Positions 1-7,238 of a DNA stretch of 8,361 bases are shown here, piece by piece. Each line of letters opens with the position of its first letter. The first letter of the stretch is position 1. The stretch comes from Desulfuromonadaceae bacterium (GTDB taxonomy: Bacteria > Desulfobacterota > Desulfuromonadia > Desulfuromonadales > Geopsychrobacteraceae). The position numbers and the translations under genes are program-made. A model generated the notes under the pieces. That model saw only the letters and a program-made list of their open reading frames with translations, made no database searches and was not told where the DNA came from. Location: NCBI GenBank assembly GCA_030639985.1, contig DAOWKG010000154.1, positions 1-8,361 on the forward strand. The letters run 5' to 3'.

Positions 1-666
1 GAGGATATCGTGGATAACCAGAACCTGACCATCGCAATCTACACCAGCACCAATGCCGATAGTGGGAATAGCTATAGCTTCGGTAACTTGCTTTGCCAAT
101 CCTTTGGGAATACCTTCCAGGACAACGGCAAAAGCTCCAGCGTCTGCCACCGCTTTAGCATCGGCAAGGATTTGTCGTGCTTGCTCATCTTCACGCCCTT
201 GCACTTTAAACCCACCCATACGATGAATGGACTGCGGGGTTAAGCCAATATGACCGACCACCGGGATATCGATATCGACAATGGCCCGAATAGTTTCGGC
301 CATCGGTTCGCCCCCCTCTAATTTAACCGCCTGCGCCCCACCCTCTTTAATCAAACGACCGGCATTTAAGCGGGCATCACGGGTATCAATCTGATACGAC
401 ATAAACGGCATATCGGTTACAATTAAGGCCTGCTGGCTGCCACGAACTACCGCTTTGGTGTGATAGAGCATTTCATCCATGGTTACCGGCAAGGTATTAT
501 CGTAACCGGAAAATACCGAACCAACCGAATCACCAACCAGAATTATGTCAATCCCGGCATTATCCATCAATTGGGCAAACGGATAGTCGTAAGCAGTCAA
601 CACCGTAATTTTATCGTGCTGCTGTTTCATCATACCGATATCAAGAATTGTTTTACGCTTTTTCAC
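1..666 (-). CDS. panB: 3-methyl-2-oxobutanoate hydroxymethyltransferase (ketopantoate hydroxymethyltransferase), 3' end outside window
   Basis: PanB transfers a hydroxymethyl group from 5,10-methylene-tetrahydrofolate to 2-oxoisovalerate, giving ketopantoate, the first committed step of cytosolic pantothenate/CoA synthesis. The frame is open from a GTG at 666 to the window edge, giving 222 residues. The family is usually about 260-280 residues, so some 40-60 C-terminal residues are missing. Visible signatures are LTAYDYP (23-29), VGDSVGS (44-50), DNTLPVT (56-62), TDMPFMSY (84-91), VKLEGG (114-119), GHIGLTPQ (138-145) and IGIGAG near the edge. Metal and substrate residues match those known in the family: D46, D85, K115 and E117, with E184 as the likely catalytic glutamate. 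The GTG start is chosen because a GAGGGA Shine-Dalgarno lies 5 bases upstream and the N-terminus (KKRKTILDI) is typical of PanB; two in-frame ATGs lie 11-12 codons further in but would remove it. A terminator-like hairpin sits just upstream, suggesting attenuation. Whether panC follows cannot be seen. Confidence 0.96.
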   Translation of the reverse strand, partial: MKKRKTILDIGMMKQQHDKITVLTAYDYPFAQLMDNAGIDIILVGDSVGSVFSGYDNTLPVTMDEMLYHTKAVVRGSQQALIVTDMPFMSYQIDTRDARLNAGRLIKEGGAQAVKLEGGEPMAETIRAIVDIDIPVVGHIGLTPQSIHRMGGFKVQGREDEQARQILADAKAVADAGAFAVVLEGIPKGLAKQVTEAIAIPTIGIGAGVDCDGQVLVIHDIL

Positions 667-680
667 GCTATTCCCTCGCT

Positions 681-715
681 AAAACAAAAAATGCCCATCG
701 TCGCAACGAAAGGCA
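681..715 (-). terminator. Terminator-like hairpin in the panB leader, possible attenuator
   Basis: Read on the minus strand, TGCCTTTCGT (715-706) pairs with ACGATGGGCA (701-692) around a 4-base TGCG loop, with eight Watson-Crick pairs, one G-T wobble and one mismatch. TTTTTTGTTTT (691-681) follows directly. This is the layout of an intrinsic terminator. Only 14 bases separate the T-tract from the panB GTG start, and the panB Shine-Dalgarno lies in that gap, so there is no room for a promoter downstream of the hairpin. Either panB transcripts read through it, making it an attenuator, or it ends a short upstream transcript and panB is expressed by leakage. Hairpin and T-tract are seen directly; the attenuation role is inferred. 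Confidence 0.7.
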
Positions 716-741
716 CCGACAGAACCCAACGAATCCTGTTT

Positions 742-769
742 ATTCTAAAACACCTTCCGTCCCGGTCTA
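742..769 (-). promoter_or_regulatory. Weak candidate second promoter for panB
   Basis: On the minus strand, TAGACC (769-764, 4/6 match to TTGACA) and TAGAAT (747-742, 5/6 match to TATAAT) are 16 bases apart. Transcription would begin near 735, ahead of the terminator-like hairpin, so this promoter too would be subject to it. The -10 overlaps the stop codon of the 32-codon ORF. The spacer and the -35 match are suboptimal, and such matches occur by chance in AT-rich intergenic DNA. Confidence 0.2.
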
Positions 770-843
770 TCGATCCAGGCGGTATTTAATTTGATTGTCG
801 TTGGTAGCTTTAATGACTCCAGCACATGTTCCGGGTCGGCCAT
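745..843 (-). CDS. Candidate 32-residue small protein or leader peptide upstream of panB
   Basis: An ATG at 843 opens 32 codons ending in TAG at 745-747. AGGA lies 5 bases upstream of the ATG, a well placed Shine-Dalgarno. The peptide begins MADPEHVLESLKL and ends TAWIDRPGRKVF. It has no transmembrane stretch or signal peptide and resembles no family I recognise. Its frame is closed by a TAA twelve codons before the ATG, so it is not the visible tail of a longer gene. It lies between a candidate promoter (865-893) and a terminator-like hairpin (681-715), in the same direction as panB 78 bases downstream. It could be a leader peptide, a short independent protein or a chance ORF inside a regulatory leader. 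It has no run of one regulatory amino acid, which argues against classical ribosome-stalling attenuation; scattered Leu, Ile and Val codons make up about a quarter of it. Confidence 0.35.
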   Translation of the reverse strand: MADPEHVLESLKLPTTIKLNTAWIDRPGRKVF

Positions 844-864
844 ATTTTTCCTAAAACCGAAATT

Positions 865-893
865 GATATAACACAGTTATTATTGAGTGTCTA
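865..893 (-). promoter_or_regulatory. Candidate sigma70-type promoter for the small ORF/panB leader
   Basis: On the minus strand TAGACA (893-888, 5/6 match to TTGACA) is followed after exactly 17 bases by TATATC (870-865, 4/6 match to TATAAT). Transcription would start near 858, leaving a leader of about 15 bases that contains the AGGA site of the ORF starting at 843. The glutamate dehydrogenase terminator lies just upstream, so a new promoter is needed somewhere in this gap. The match is good but rests on eye inspection alone. Confidence 0.42.
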
Positions 894-956
894 TCGGGAG
901 ACTGCCGAACTTTACCAGAATTTACTAAAAATTGTCTGGCCGGTGTGAATTTCCAT

Positions 957-983
957 AAAAAAGGGGCGGAAATAATCCGCCCC
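957..983 (-). terminator. Intrinsic terminator of the glutamate dehydrogenase gene
   Basis: On the minus strand GGGGCGGA (983-976) and TCCGCCCC (970-963) form a perfect 8-bp GC-rich stem around a 5-base loop, followed by six consecutive T residues (962-957). It begins 24 bases after the stop codon of the dehydrogenase gene. Being this strong, it should separate that transcript from the panB leader. The A-rich base composition on the far side of the stem is too weak to make it clearly bidirectional. Confidence 0.92.
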
Positions 984-1007
984 AGATAAGTAATCATGAA
1001 AATATAG

Positions 1008-4000
1008 CTATACCGTCAACAGACTTTCTAACGCATGTAACAGCACCGTAAAGGGATGGAAGTTACGTGGTGCCTCACTGACAAGCTTTTGTCTTAAACC
1101 ATCCAATGCCCGCATTTTCTGCCGCCGTTTGGCAAAAAAGCTCTGGGGCTTACCTGCCGCTTCCAACGCCACCTGTTGGACAATTTTTATATTGGCGGCA
1201 TAAAGGGAACTAACCAATGATTCTCGTGCTCGCCGATCCCAGCTATCTAACACCGGAACTTTTTCCAGCAAATCCGAGATAACCTTACTATCAATCTTTT
1301 CTTCAACCAAAATTCTAATCTGGGCAAGCTGATCCAGTTTTTGATCGGTTGTTTCAACCATTCCAATCAACGGCAAGAAGTCGGTCAAATAATCGAGGAT
1401 TGCAAATCTGAATGCTATCTCAGGTGCTAATCCATCTGCCTGCAATTGGGTCTGCAACTGCTCACATTCTTGCCAGGACTCAGCCGAGATTACTTTTGGC
1501 AACAGCTCAGCATACTGATCTAATAGTTGCCCGACTTGCTCCAGCTCCTGATCGGTAGATGGAATAGCAACCCCATTACTTAAGGCATAAGAACAGAAGA
1601 AACTGAGAAGATCTTCTAATTTCAGCAATAATTCATACTGTTGTGCCGCTGAAATTTTATTATCAAGGGCAAATATCGCCTGACGTAAATTACGACTGCA
1701 AAGCAAATCGTCAAAAATCAAATAGGCATTTGCAACTTCAACCTGAGAACTACCCGTAATACGACTAACCGTTTGCAAGAAAGTACTACCAGCTTGGTCA
1801 ATAACCCGGTTAGTCAAGATGGTAGCGGTAATTTCTTTTGCCAACGGATGGCGCAACAAAGAATCACTGTAACGATCAATTGCCTGCTGGGGAAAATAAT
1901 CGAACAATAATTTGGACACTACTTTATTGTTTGGCAATTCAGAGTCGAGAAGTGCTTTGAAGAGAAACATCTTACTATAAGCAAGCAAAAGGGTAAGTTC
2001 TGGACGGAGCATCCGGGTTGGTTGCCGCACCGATACTTCTTTGCGGCTCGGCAAAAATTCACCCCGCCGGTCGAGCAAACCAGAGCGGCCGAGTCGGTCT
2101 ATCAACTCCAAATATGGCTCAACATCATTGCCACAGCGGATTTCGTCCAATGATAATGACAGGGTTTGAGTATAGTTATTGGCCAGGACATCAAGACAGA
2201 CAGTGTCTTCCATTTCGTCCAGAAAAGCGTAACCCTCCTGTAGATCTTTTACATGTCCTTCGTGGCGCAACAACCGCAATAAAATTTTCAAATTGACTTC
2301 ATGATCGGAGCAATCAACCCCGGCCGAATTATCAATCGCATCGGTATTGATATGCCCACCGTGCAGCGCATATTCAATTCTTCCCAACTGGGTCAAACCA
2401 AGGTTGCCACCTTCACCAACTACTTTAGCCCTTATCTCCACCCCATCAATCCGGACAGCATCGTTAGCTCGATCACCTGCGTCATCATGGCTTTGTGTCG
2501 TTGCCTTGACGTAGGTACCAATCCCACCATTCCAAAGCAAATCGACCTCTGCCGTTAGTAGCAATTTGATCAGACCGGGGACATCAATACTGCTCTGCCG
2601 TACCCCGAGCCATTCAGCGACCTGTGGTGACAGCGGTATTTCCTTTAACTGGCGGGAGAAAACTCCACCACCGGCAGAAATAAGATCCTGATTATAATCT
2701 TCCCAATTGGAGCGGGGCAAATTGAACAATCTCTCCCGTTCTCTAAAAGAAATTTCGGCATCCGGATTTGGATCAAGGAAAATATGACGATGGTCAAAAG
2801 CGGCCAACAACTTGATTTTTCTGGACAACAACATGCCGTTGCCAAATACATCGCCACTCATATCGCCGATACCAACAACCTGGAACTCCTCGGTTTGGAT
2901 GTCGTGTTCCATCTCCCGGAACATCCGCTTGACACTTTCCCAGGCTCCACGTGCGGTAATGCCAAGTTTCTTATGATCGTAGCCGTGAGAACCACCACTG
3001 GCAAAAGCATCTCCGAGCCAGAAATCGTAAGACTCACTTACTCCGTTAGCAGTATCGGGTAGATGGGCAGTCCCTTTGTCAGCCGCTACAACCAGGTAGG
3101 GGTCAAGATCATCATAGGTGATGACTCCCTCGGGCTGAACGATTTCATCACCAACCCGATTGTCGGTCAAATCGAGCAAACCACGCATCAGAGTCTGATA
3201 AGCTTCGATAACAATTTTACCCATTTCTTCCCGATCTGGGCTGAACTGTTTGGTAACAAATCCACCTTTTGAACCTTCGGGAACAATCACCGCATTCTTG
3301 GTCATTTGTGCCTTGACCAAACCCAGAATTTCGGTTCTGAAATCATCAGGGCGATCAGACCAACGGATACCACCACGGGCAACTTTACCACCACGCAGAT
3401 GGAGACCTTCCATTTTAGCCGAATGGACATAGACTTCATAAAGTGGCCGTGGTAACGGCATTTCGATAACCCCGAGAGCATTGATTTTGAAGGAGAAAAA
3501 ATAATCGTCCTGCTGATAACGGAGGAAGAAATTGGTTCTGATAGTAGAGTCAATCAGGTTAAATAATGTCCGTAGAATTTTATCTTCATTCGGATCACTG
3601 ACAACTTCGAGAGCGGTTGCCAGTTCCATCCGGATGGGCGATAAAACTTCAAGCTCACGGGTCATTGGATCAGACAATTCCGCCGCTGGTTTAAAACGTC
3701 CTTCAAAATAACGATACAGCAGAAGCGCCACCTCAGAATTGTTAACCAGCGCATCAGCAACCCGCTTTTTGGTGAAGGGATTACCAAGTTGGAAATAGTA
3801 GTTACGATAGCCACGAAAAACGTCAATTTCACGCCAGGTGAGACCGGTAAGTGGTTGTAACCGATGGAGGTAATCATTTTCTACATCGTGGTTCCGCATC
3901 GCCAACAAGGTATCGAGCAACTGCTGCTTTATATCTTTAAATGGTAAACATTTTTCGCTATTGGGTTTGATCGCAAAACTTTTGATATATACCTGCTCCG

Positions 4001-5774
4001 AACCTACCTCAAGATCGGAATCAATTTCGTGGAGTACACAAAGGTCAAGGTTTTGTAAAAAAGGCATCAGATCATTCAAATAACTACGGCTGAAACTGTA
4101 GTACTGGAGCCGAAAATAATCATCTTCTTCGTGAAATGGCCCCCAGAGATCAAACGAATCGTGCCGATCATGTAATAATTTTTCAATATTACGGACATCA
4201 CGCACCGCAAAACGAGGGTGAGTACGCGACCGGTAGTTTTTATTGAATGCCTTGCTATAACGCTGCCAAAGCGAAAATGAGCCATCAGCAAAACTTTTTT
4301 CCAATAGGGTCCGAAATTTTAATTTCCACGGCATTGCTAGTTTGGTCAGACCCTGCTCCAATTGCACCAAATCAATTTTCACCTCTTTTTTATTCAGCTG
4401 TAAATTGATGTGGAGGCTGAGGTAATCAGAAGCAAGGTGGATTAAACGCGATTCAACTGAAACAGCTTTAAAATAGCGGCGCAGATATATTTCCATCCGC
4501 TCGATATGTTCCGGCAGATAGTATTCGTTCGGCATAATCAACATTAGCGTCAATGCTGCTTCGGCAGCACTTGGCGCAACCACTACTTTTACCCCGGCCT
4601 GACGGTGCATCAAGGTAAAGGAACGCAACATCCGCCGCAGAGCGGCATCATCCATTAAAAACAATTCTATTTTAGGGAAGCTGTTGATGATCTGAACAGT
4701 CTTACGATAGTTATGACTATCGTGAGGTATTTTAAGTTGTTTTTGGGCATGTTCAATGCGATTTCGTAAGGACGGGATTGCAAATGCATTTTCGGCAATA
4801 CTTTTCTGCGTATAAAATCCCCAGAAACAATGCTCACGATAGCGGCCGTCAGCCAATTCTTCACGTAGCCCCATATAGGTTAAACGCTCAAAACGGTGGA
4901 GGGAACAACGTAATTCGGTCTTTTCCAGATCTACATTTTTACCATGCCCCAGCCAGGGAAAAACATTTTCTGATGTTAATACAACCGGCTGTGGTTCTGC
5001 ATAAAATGCCTGATCATAAAACTGGGTCAATCCCAATGCCGCCGAAGTTTCCTCGCTAAAGCTGGCAACGGCAGAGTCTGAATCGTAAGTGTAACAACGG
5101 GCAGCTACTGGAATGAAATTTTCCTGCTGCAACCAGTCATACAAATCGACATACTGACTTAAACCCTCAATTTTACCAAGAGCGGCAATCTTCTGCAACA
5201 TTGCCGGACGATCACGCTTGATCGTAACTGCTGCGGTAATTATTGTCGTAAGAGCCTGCTCTAAATCGGTGACCATAGCAGCCGGAAAACGTTCCAACTC
5301 CATCCACACAAATGACTCAAGGGGGAGATCACTGTCATCATCAGAAACCTCCTGCAACAAGCCATTATCACGCTTGACAGCAAGGATTGGATGGCAAATT
5401 ACCCGAAAGTGTAAAGACCGGCGATGGAGGTACTCCTGCAGTGAAAAGAAAATATGATTAGCATCGGGAGAATTGGTATAAAGATAGTAATGGCCTGGAG
5501 CTTCCAGACATTGTAATTCAACCTTGATTTCGTCTTCTTTGCGCTGGGAAAGGAATTCACTTACCTGAAGTAAATTCTCTACCAAGTGTGGCAAAGTGAA
5601 CGACGATAAAAAGTTGTCTGGAATTTCTTGTCGCAAAATATGCGCCAGATCCAAACAAGCAGGCAAACCTGCGGTATGACCCTGTCGGATCAATTCCTGT
5701 TCAATTTTTTCGCGCTCAAAAAACTGATCATTCTCTGCTGCAGTTCGATCACCACGAGCAACTGTCACCTTCAT
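1008..5774 (-). CDS. gdhB: NAD-specific glutamate dehydrogenase, large (180-kDa, GDH-2) class
   Basis: This cytosolic enzyme oxidatively deaminates L-glutamate to 2-oxoglutarate and ammonium with NAD+, mainly in amino-acid catabolism. The product is 1588 residues, near the roughly 1600 usual for the class. The N-terminal half is the diverged, ACT-like regulatory region, with a recognisable stretch around LHFRVICHPILAVKRD. The catalytic core holds RGGKVARGGIRWSDR (794-808), TKNAVIVPEGSKGG (825-838), AADKGT (897-902), GGSHGYDHKKLGITARGAW near 930 and the nucleotide-binding GIGDMSGDVFGNG (968-980), then NGGIGTYVKA and EGGNLGLTQLGR. K826, K836 and D899 sit where hexameric dehydrogenases keep their catalytic lysines and aspartate, by motif comparison. 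The C-terminal region has the family's RPELTLLLAY and YFPQQ elements. A TTG at 5786 would add four residues, but the ATG at 5774 has GGAG 6 bases upstream, and the TTG would overlap that site. No frameshift is visible. The gene appears monocistronic, with its own promoter and a strong terminator. Confidence 0.97.
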   Translation of the reverse strand: MKVTVARGDRTAAENDQFFEREKIEQELIRQGHTAGLPACLDLAHILRQEIPDNFLSSFTLPHLVENLLQVSEFLSQRKEDEIKVELQCLEAPGHYYLYTNSPDANHIFFSLQEYLHRRSLHFRVICHPILAVKRDNGLLQEVSDDDSDLPLESFVWMELERFPAAMVTDLEQALTTIITAAVTIKRDRPAMLQKIAALGKIEGLSQYVDLYDWLQQENFIPVAARCYTYDSDSAVASFSEETSAALGLTQFYDQAFYAEPQPVVLTSENVFPWLGHGKNVDLEKTELRCSLHRFERLTYMGLREELADGRYREHCFWGFYTQKSIAENAFAIPSLRNRIEHAQKQLKIPHDSHNYRKTVQIINSFPKIELFLMDDAALRRMLRSFTLMHRQAGVKVVVAPSAAEAALTLMLIMPNEYYLPEHIERMEIYLRRYFKAVSVESRLIHLASDYLSLHINLQLNKKEVKIDLVQLEQGLTKLAMPWKLKFRTLLEKSFADGSFSLWQRYSKAFNKNYRSRTHPRFAVRDVRNIEKLLHDRHDSFDLWGPFHEEDDYFRLQYYSFSRSYLNDLMPFLQNLDLCVLHEIDSDLEVGSEQVYIKSFAIKPNSEKCLPFKDIKQQLLDTLLAMRNHDVENDYLHRLQPLTGLTWREIDVFRGYRNYYFQLGNPFTKKRVADALVNNSEVALLLYRYFEGRFKPAAELSDPMTRELEVLSPIRMELATALEVVSDPNEDKILRTLFNLIDSTIRTNFFLRYQQDDYFFSFKINALGVIEMPLPRPLYEVYVHSAKMEGLHLRGGKVARGGIRWSDRPDDFRTEILGLVKAQMTKNAVIVPEGSKGGFVTKQFSPDREEMGKIVIEAYQTLMRGLLDLTDNRVGDEIVQPEGVITYDDLDPYLVVAADKGTAHLPDTANGVSESYDFWLGDAFASGGSHGYDHKKLGITARGAWESVKRMFREMEHDIQTEEFQVVGIGDMSGDVFGNGMLLSRKIKLLAAFDHRHIFLDPNPDAEISFRERERLFNLPRSNWEDYNQDLISAGGGVFSRQLKEIPLSPQVAEWLGVRQSSIDVPGLIKLLLTAEVDLLWNGGIGTYVKATTQSHDDAGDRANDAVRIDGVEIRAKVVGEGGNLGLTQLGRIEYALHGGHINTDAIDNSAGVDCSDHEVNLKILLRLLRHEGHVKDLQEGYAFLDEMEDTVCLDVLANNYTQTLSLSLDEIRCGNDVEPYLELIDRLGRSGLLDRRGEFLPSRKEVSVRQPTRMLRPELTLLLAYSKMFLFKALLDSELPNNKVVSKLLFDYFPQQAIDRYSDSLLRHPLAKEITATILTNRVIDQAGSTFLQTVSRITGSSQVEVANAYLIFDDLLCSRNLRQAIFALDNKISAAQQYELLLKLEDLLSFFCSYALSNGVAIPSTDQELEQVGQLLDQYAELLPKVISAESWQECEQLQTQLQADGLAPEIAFRFAILDYLTDFLPLIGMVETTDQKLDQLAQIRILVEEKIDSKVISDLLEKVPVLDSWDRRARESLVSSLYAANIKIVQQVALEAAGKPQSFFAKRRQKMRALDGLRQKLVSEAPRNFHPFTVLLHALESLLTV

Positions 5775-5863
5775 GACTATCTCCAAATCAATCTGGAAGA
5801 CTATCGGGCTTACTTAAAGGGTAATAAAAGCCAAAAGTCTACCAAGAGAAATGTTCCATCTCA

Positions 5864-5893
5864 GTGCTCAGCCAGTAGCACAATTACCACTGG
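5864..5893 (-). repeat. Nested small inverted repeats in the glutamate dehydrogenase leader
   Basis: Two overlapping inverted repeats lie just downstream of the predicted transcription start. GTGCT (5864-5868) and AGCAC (5877-5881) form 5 perfect pairs around an 8-base loop. CCAGT (5872-5876) and ACTGG (5889-5893) form another 5 pairs. They cannot form at once. They might be an operator or a leader hairpin, but short arms like these also arise by chance, and no regulator can be named. Confidence 0.3.
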
Positions 5894-5906
5894 TCGCACC
5901 GGAAAA

Positions 5907-5935
5907 AGAATAGCTCACGGATATGCAGTTTTCAA
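5907..5935 (-). promoter_or_regulatory. gdhB: Candidate sigma70-type promoter of the glutamate dehydrogenase gene
   Basis: On the minus strand TTGAAA (5935-5930, 5/6 match to TTGACA) is followed after exactly 17 bases by TATTCT (5912-5907, 4/6 match to TATAAT). It lies just after rsmA ends and would give a start near 5900 and an untranslated leader of about 125 bases. The spacing and its place in the only gap upstream of the gene support it. No clear terminator follows rsmA, so some read-through from the upstream operon is also possible. Confidence 0.5.
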
Positions 5936-5957
5936 GGAGAATTGGTAATATTTTAAT

Positions 5958-6746
5958 TTATTTCTTATTAAAGAAAAACGTCAGATCAGAAAAGTTTTGT
6001 AACGACAAAGTTTCACCGCGACAGCCAGGTGAAATCCCCGCTTGGGCTAAAGCATAATCGATATCAGCAGCAGCAAAACCACCTGCCTGGAGACTGTTAC
6101 GTAAAGTTTTACGCCGTTGGGTAAATGCCCCCTTAACTACTTTTCGGAACAGAGTAACATCGACTGGATCTACCCGTGGTTGTGGCAATGGTTGAAAGAC
6201 GAGAACGATAGAATCTACCCGTGGTGGCGGGGTAAAAGCACCGGGTTTAACCAGAGCAACAGTTTTGATCTCATACCAGAGCTGGCACAAAACCGACAAA
6301 ATTCCATAATCTTTACCACCGGGAGAAGCGACCAAGCGTTCACCTACCTCACGTTGGAACATCAACACCAGCCGTTGAAATAGATCTCGATGCTCAAGCA
6401 GCTTAAAAACCACTTGGGTGGAAATGTTATAAGGAAGATTTGCGACCATAGTATAGGGAGGGGTTGTAAGAAACTGCCGCCAAGGCAGTTTCAGGACATC
6501 CCCGGAATTGACCGTCAAATGTGGGTCATTCCGCTCTTCAAGCAACTTGATCAAATCACGATCTATCTCCATCACCTGCACGTGGGCAGATCGCTGCAAT
6601 AGTTCATCGGTCAAAACTCCCAGACCTGGGCCGATTTCAACCACCTGCTGCTGTAAATCAAGTTGCGCCGCTGCCATGATTTTATCAATCACCGAGCGAT
6701 CATGCAGAAAATGTTGACCAAAACGTTTTTTAGTACGGTAATCCAT
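5958..6746 (-). CDS. rsmA: 16S rRNA (adenine1518-N6/adenine1519-N6)-dimethyltransferase
   Basis: RsmA (KsgA) uses S-adenosylmethionine to dimethylate the two adjacent adenines in the helix-45 loop of 16S rRNA, a late check in 30S subunit assembly; loss gives kasugamycin resistance in E. coli. The 262 residues compare with 273 in E. coli. Visible signatures are RFGQHFLHD (8-16), the SAM-binding EIGPGLG (37-43), acidic residues E60 and D62 for the ribose, D83 in SGDVL and the catalytic NLPYNIST motif (103-110), which fits the N6-adenine (N/D)PPY-type family. PGAFTPPPRVDS and a QRRKTLRNSL segment in the C-terminal domain are also typical. The ATG lies 3 bases after the stop of the DUF2062 gene and its AGGA Shine-Dalgarno lies inside that gene's last codons, so translational coupling is likely. 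The product ends in a Phe/Lys-rich tail (TFFFNKK). Confidence 0.97.
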   Translation of the reverse strand: MDYRTKKRFGQHFLHDRSVIDKIMAAAQLDLQQQVVEIGPGLGVLTDELLQRSAHVQVMEIDRDLIKLLEERNDPHLTVNSGDVLKLPWRQFLTTPPYTMVANLPYNISTQVVFKLLEHRDLFQRLVLMFQREVGERLVASPGGKDYGILSVLCQLWYEIKTVALVKPGAFTPPPRVDSIVLVFQPLPQPRVDPVDVTLFRKVVKGAFTQRRKTLRNSLQAGGFAAADIDYALAQAGISPGCRGETLSLQNFSDLTFFFNKK

Positions 6747-6749
6747 AAA

Positions 6750-7226
6750 TCAAAGTTCCTGAGAATTTTTCCGCCGCGGCCAGCGCGGAATTTTCCAGTA
6801 TCGCATGCTGGGAACCATACGTACTGTTATTGAATAGCCAATGATCGCTACCGGTATCCCAAGTGCCAGACTGCCAACGAGTAATGGCGCCCCAACTATT
6901 GTCCCCAATGACCGATAAGAAAAATTGGCCGTATCCAGAGGTGGCAAACCAAGGAGCAAACGACCAACTTGATATTCAAGACCATAAATTAGTGGTGCCG
7001 TAAGGGGATTGGTAACCCAGACCCCGACAAAAGCGGCAATTTTATTTTGCCGAAACAAAAATGCAAAAAAGAGTGCCAGAAGCATCTGACAACCAAAAGT
7101 TGGCGAAAAACCGATAAACAAACCGAGAGCCATCCCTCTGGCAACGGCATCAGGTTCGTTCTGCAAGCGTGCCAGACGAATCAGGTTTAATTTAAATTGT
7201 CGGAAAAAACCCCAACGTCGCCACAT
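6750..7226 (-). CDS. DUF2062 family small integral membrane protein
   Basis: This 158-residue hydrophobic protein fits the DUF2062 family, whose biochemical role I do not know. It has a basic N-terminus (MWRRWGFFRQ), then EPDAVARGMALGLFIGF, SPTFGCQ and VTNPLTAPLIYG; the GxFxGxxPxxG-like and TNPLT-P elements are the family's hallmark. Likely membrane segments are about 32-58, 63-83 and 108-134, followed by a basic, probably cytoplasmic tail (RYWKIPRWPRRK). The ATG at 7226 begins 12 bases after the tsaD stop, with only a weak GTGGAT Shine-Dalgarno, so it may depend on translation from tsaD. It ends 3 bases before rsmA. Its place between two translation-related genes suggests co-expression but does not show a shared function. 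Some members occur near glycosyltransferases, so an envelope role is equally open. Family assignment is fairly sure; function is unknown. Confidence 0.86.
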   Translation of the reverse strand: MWRRWGFFRQFKLNLIRLARLQNEPDAVARGMALGLFIGFSPTFGCQMLLALFFAFLFRQNKIAAFVGVWVTNPLTAPLIYGLEYQVGRLLLGLPPLDTANFSYRSLGTIVGAPLLVGSLALGIPVAIIGYSITVRMVPSMRYWKIPRWPRRKNSQEL

Positions 7227-7238
7227 AGATATCCACTA

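Noticed and set aside
460..789. Plus-strand open frame of 109 codons over the panB start and leader.
   Set aside because: Most of it is antisense to the strongly conserved panB coding sequence, the product resembles no known family, and the remainder covers the terminator-like hairpin and the small ORF region.
2018..2558. Two successive plus-strand open frames inside the glutamate dehydrogenase gene.
   Set aside because: They lie opposite conserved catalytic and C-terminal motifs of an intact 1588-residue gene and have no convincing products of their own.
5774..5786. TTG at 5786 as the glutamate dehydrogenase start.
   Set aside because: It overlaps the GGAG Shine-Dalgarno that is ideally spaced for the ATG at 5774, and no ribosome-binding site precedes the TTG.
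765..5808. Shared motif GTCTATCGGG (889-898), GACTATCGGG (5799-5808) and GTCTATCG (765-772) as a common operator for panB and the glutamate dehydrogenase gene.
   Set aside because: A 9-of-10 match between two gaps of this size is expected by chance about once or twice, and the copies sit at unlike distances from their promoters.
5785..5948. Open plus-strand frame across the gap between the glutamate dehydrogenase gene and rsmA, continuing antisense into the dehydrogenase gene, with a protein-like start (INLEDYRAYLKG).
   Set aside because: No in-frame start codon lies within the gap; the frame opens only deep inside the antisense of the dehydrogenase gene. The same interval carries a good minus-strand promoter, and the translated tail matches no family I recognise.
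5962..5975. TTCTT-ATTA-AAGAA inverted repeat at the 3' end of rsmA as a possible terminator.
   Set aside because: The stem is 5 bp, almost wholly A-T, overlaps the last codons near the rsmA stop, and no clean T-tract follows in the direction of transcription.
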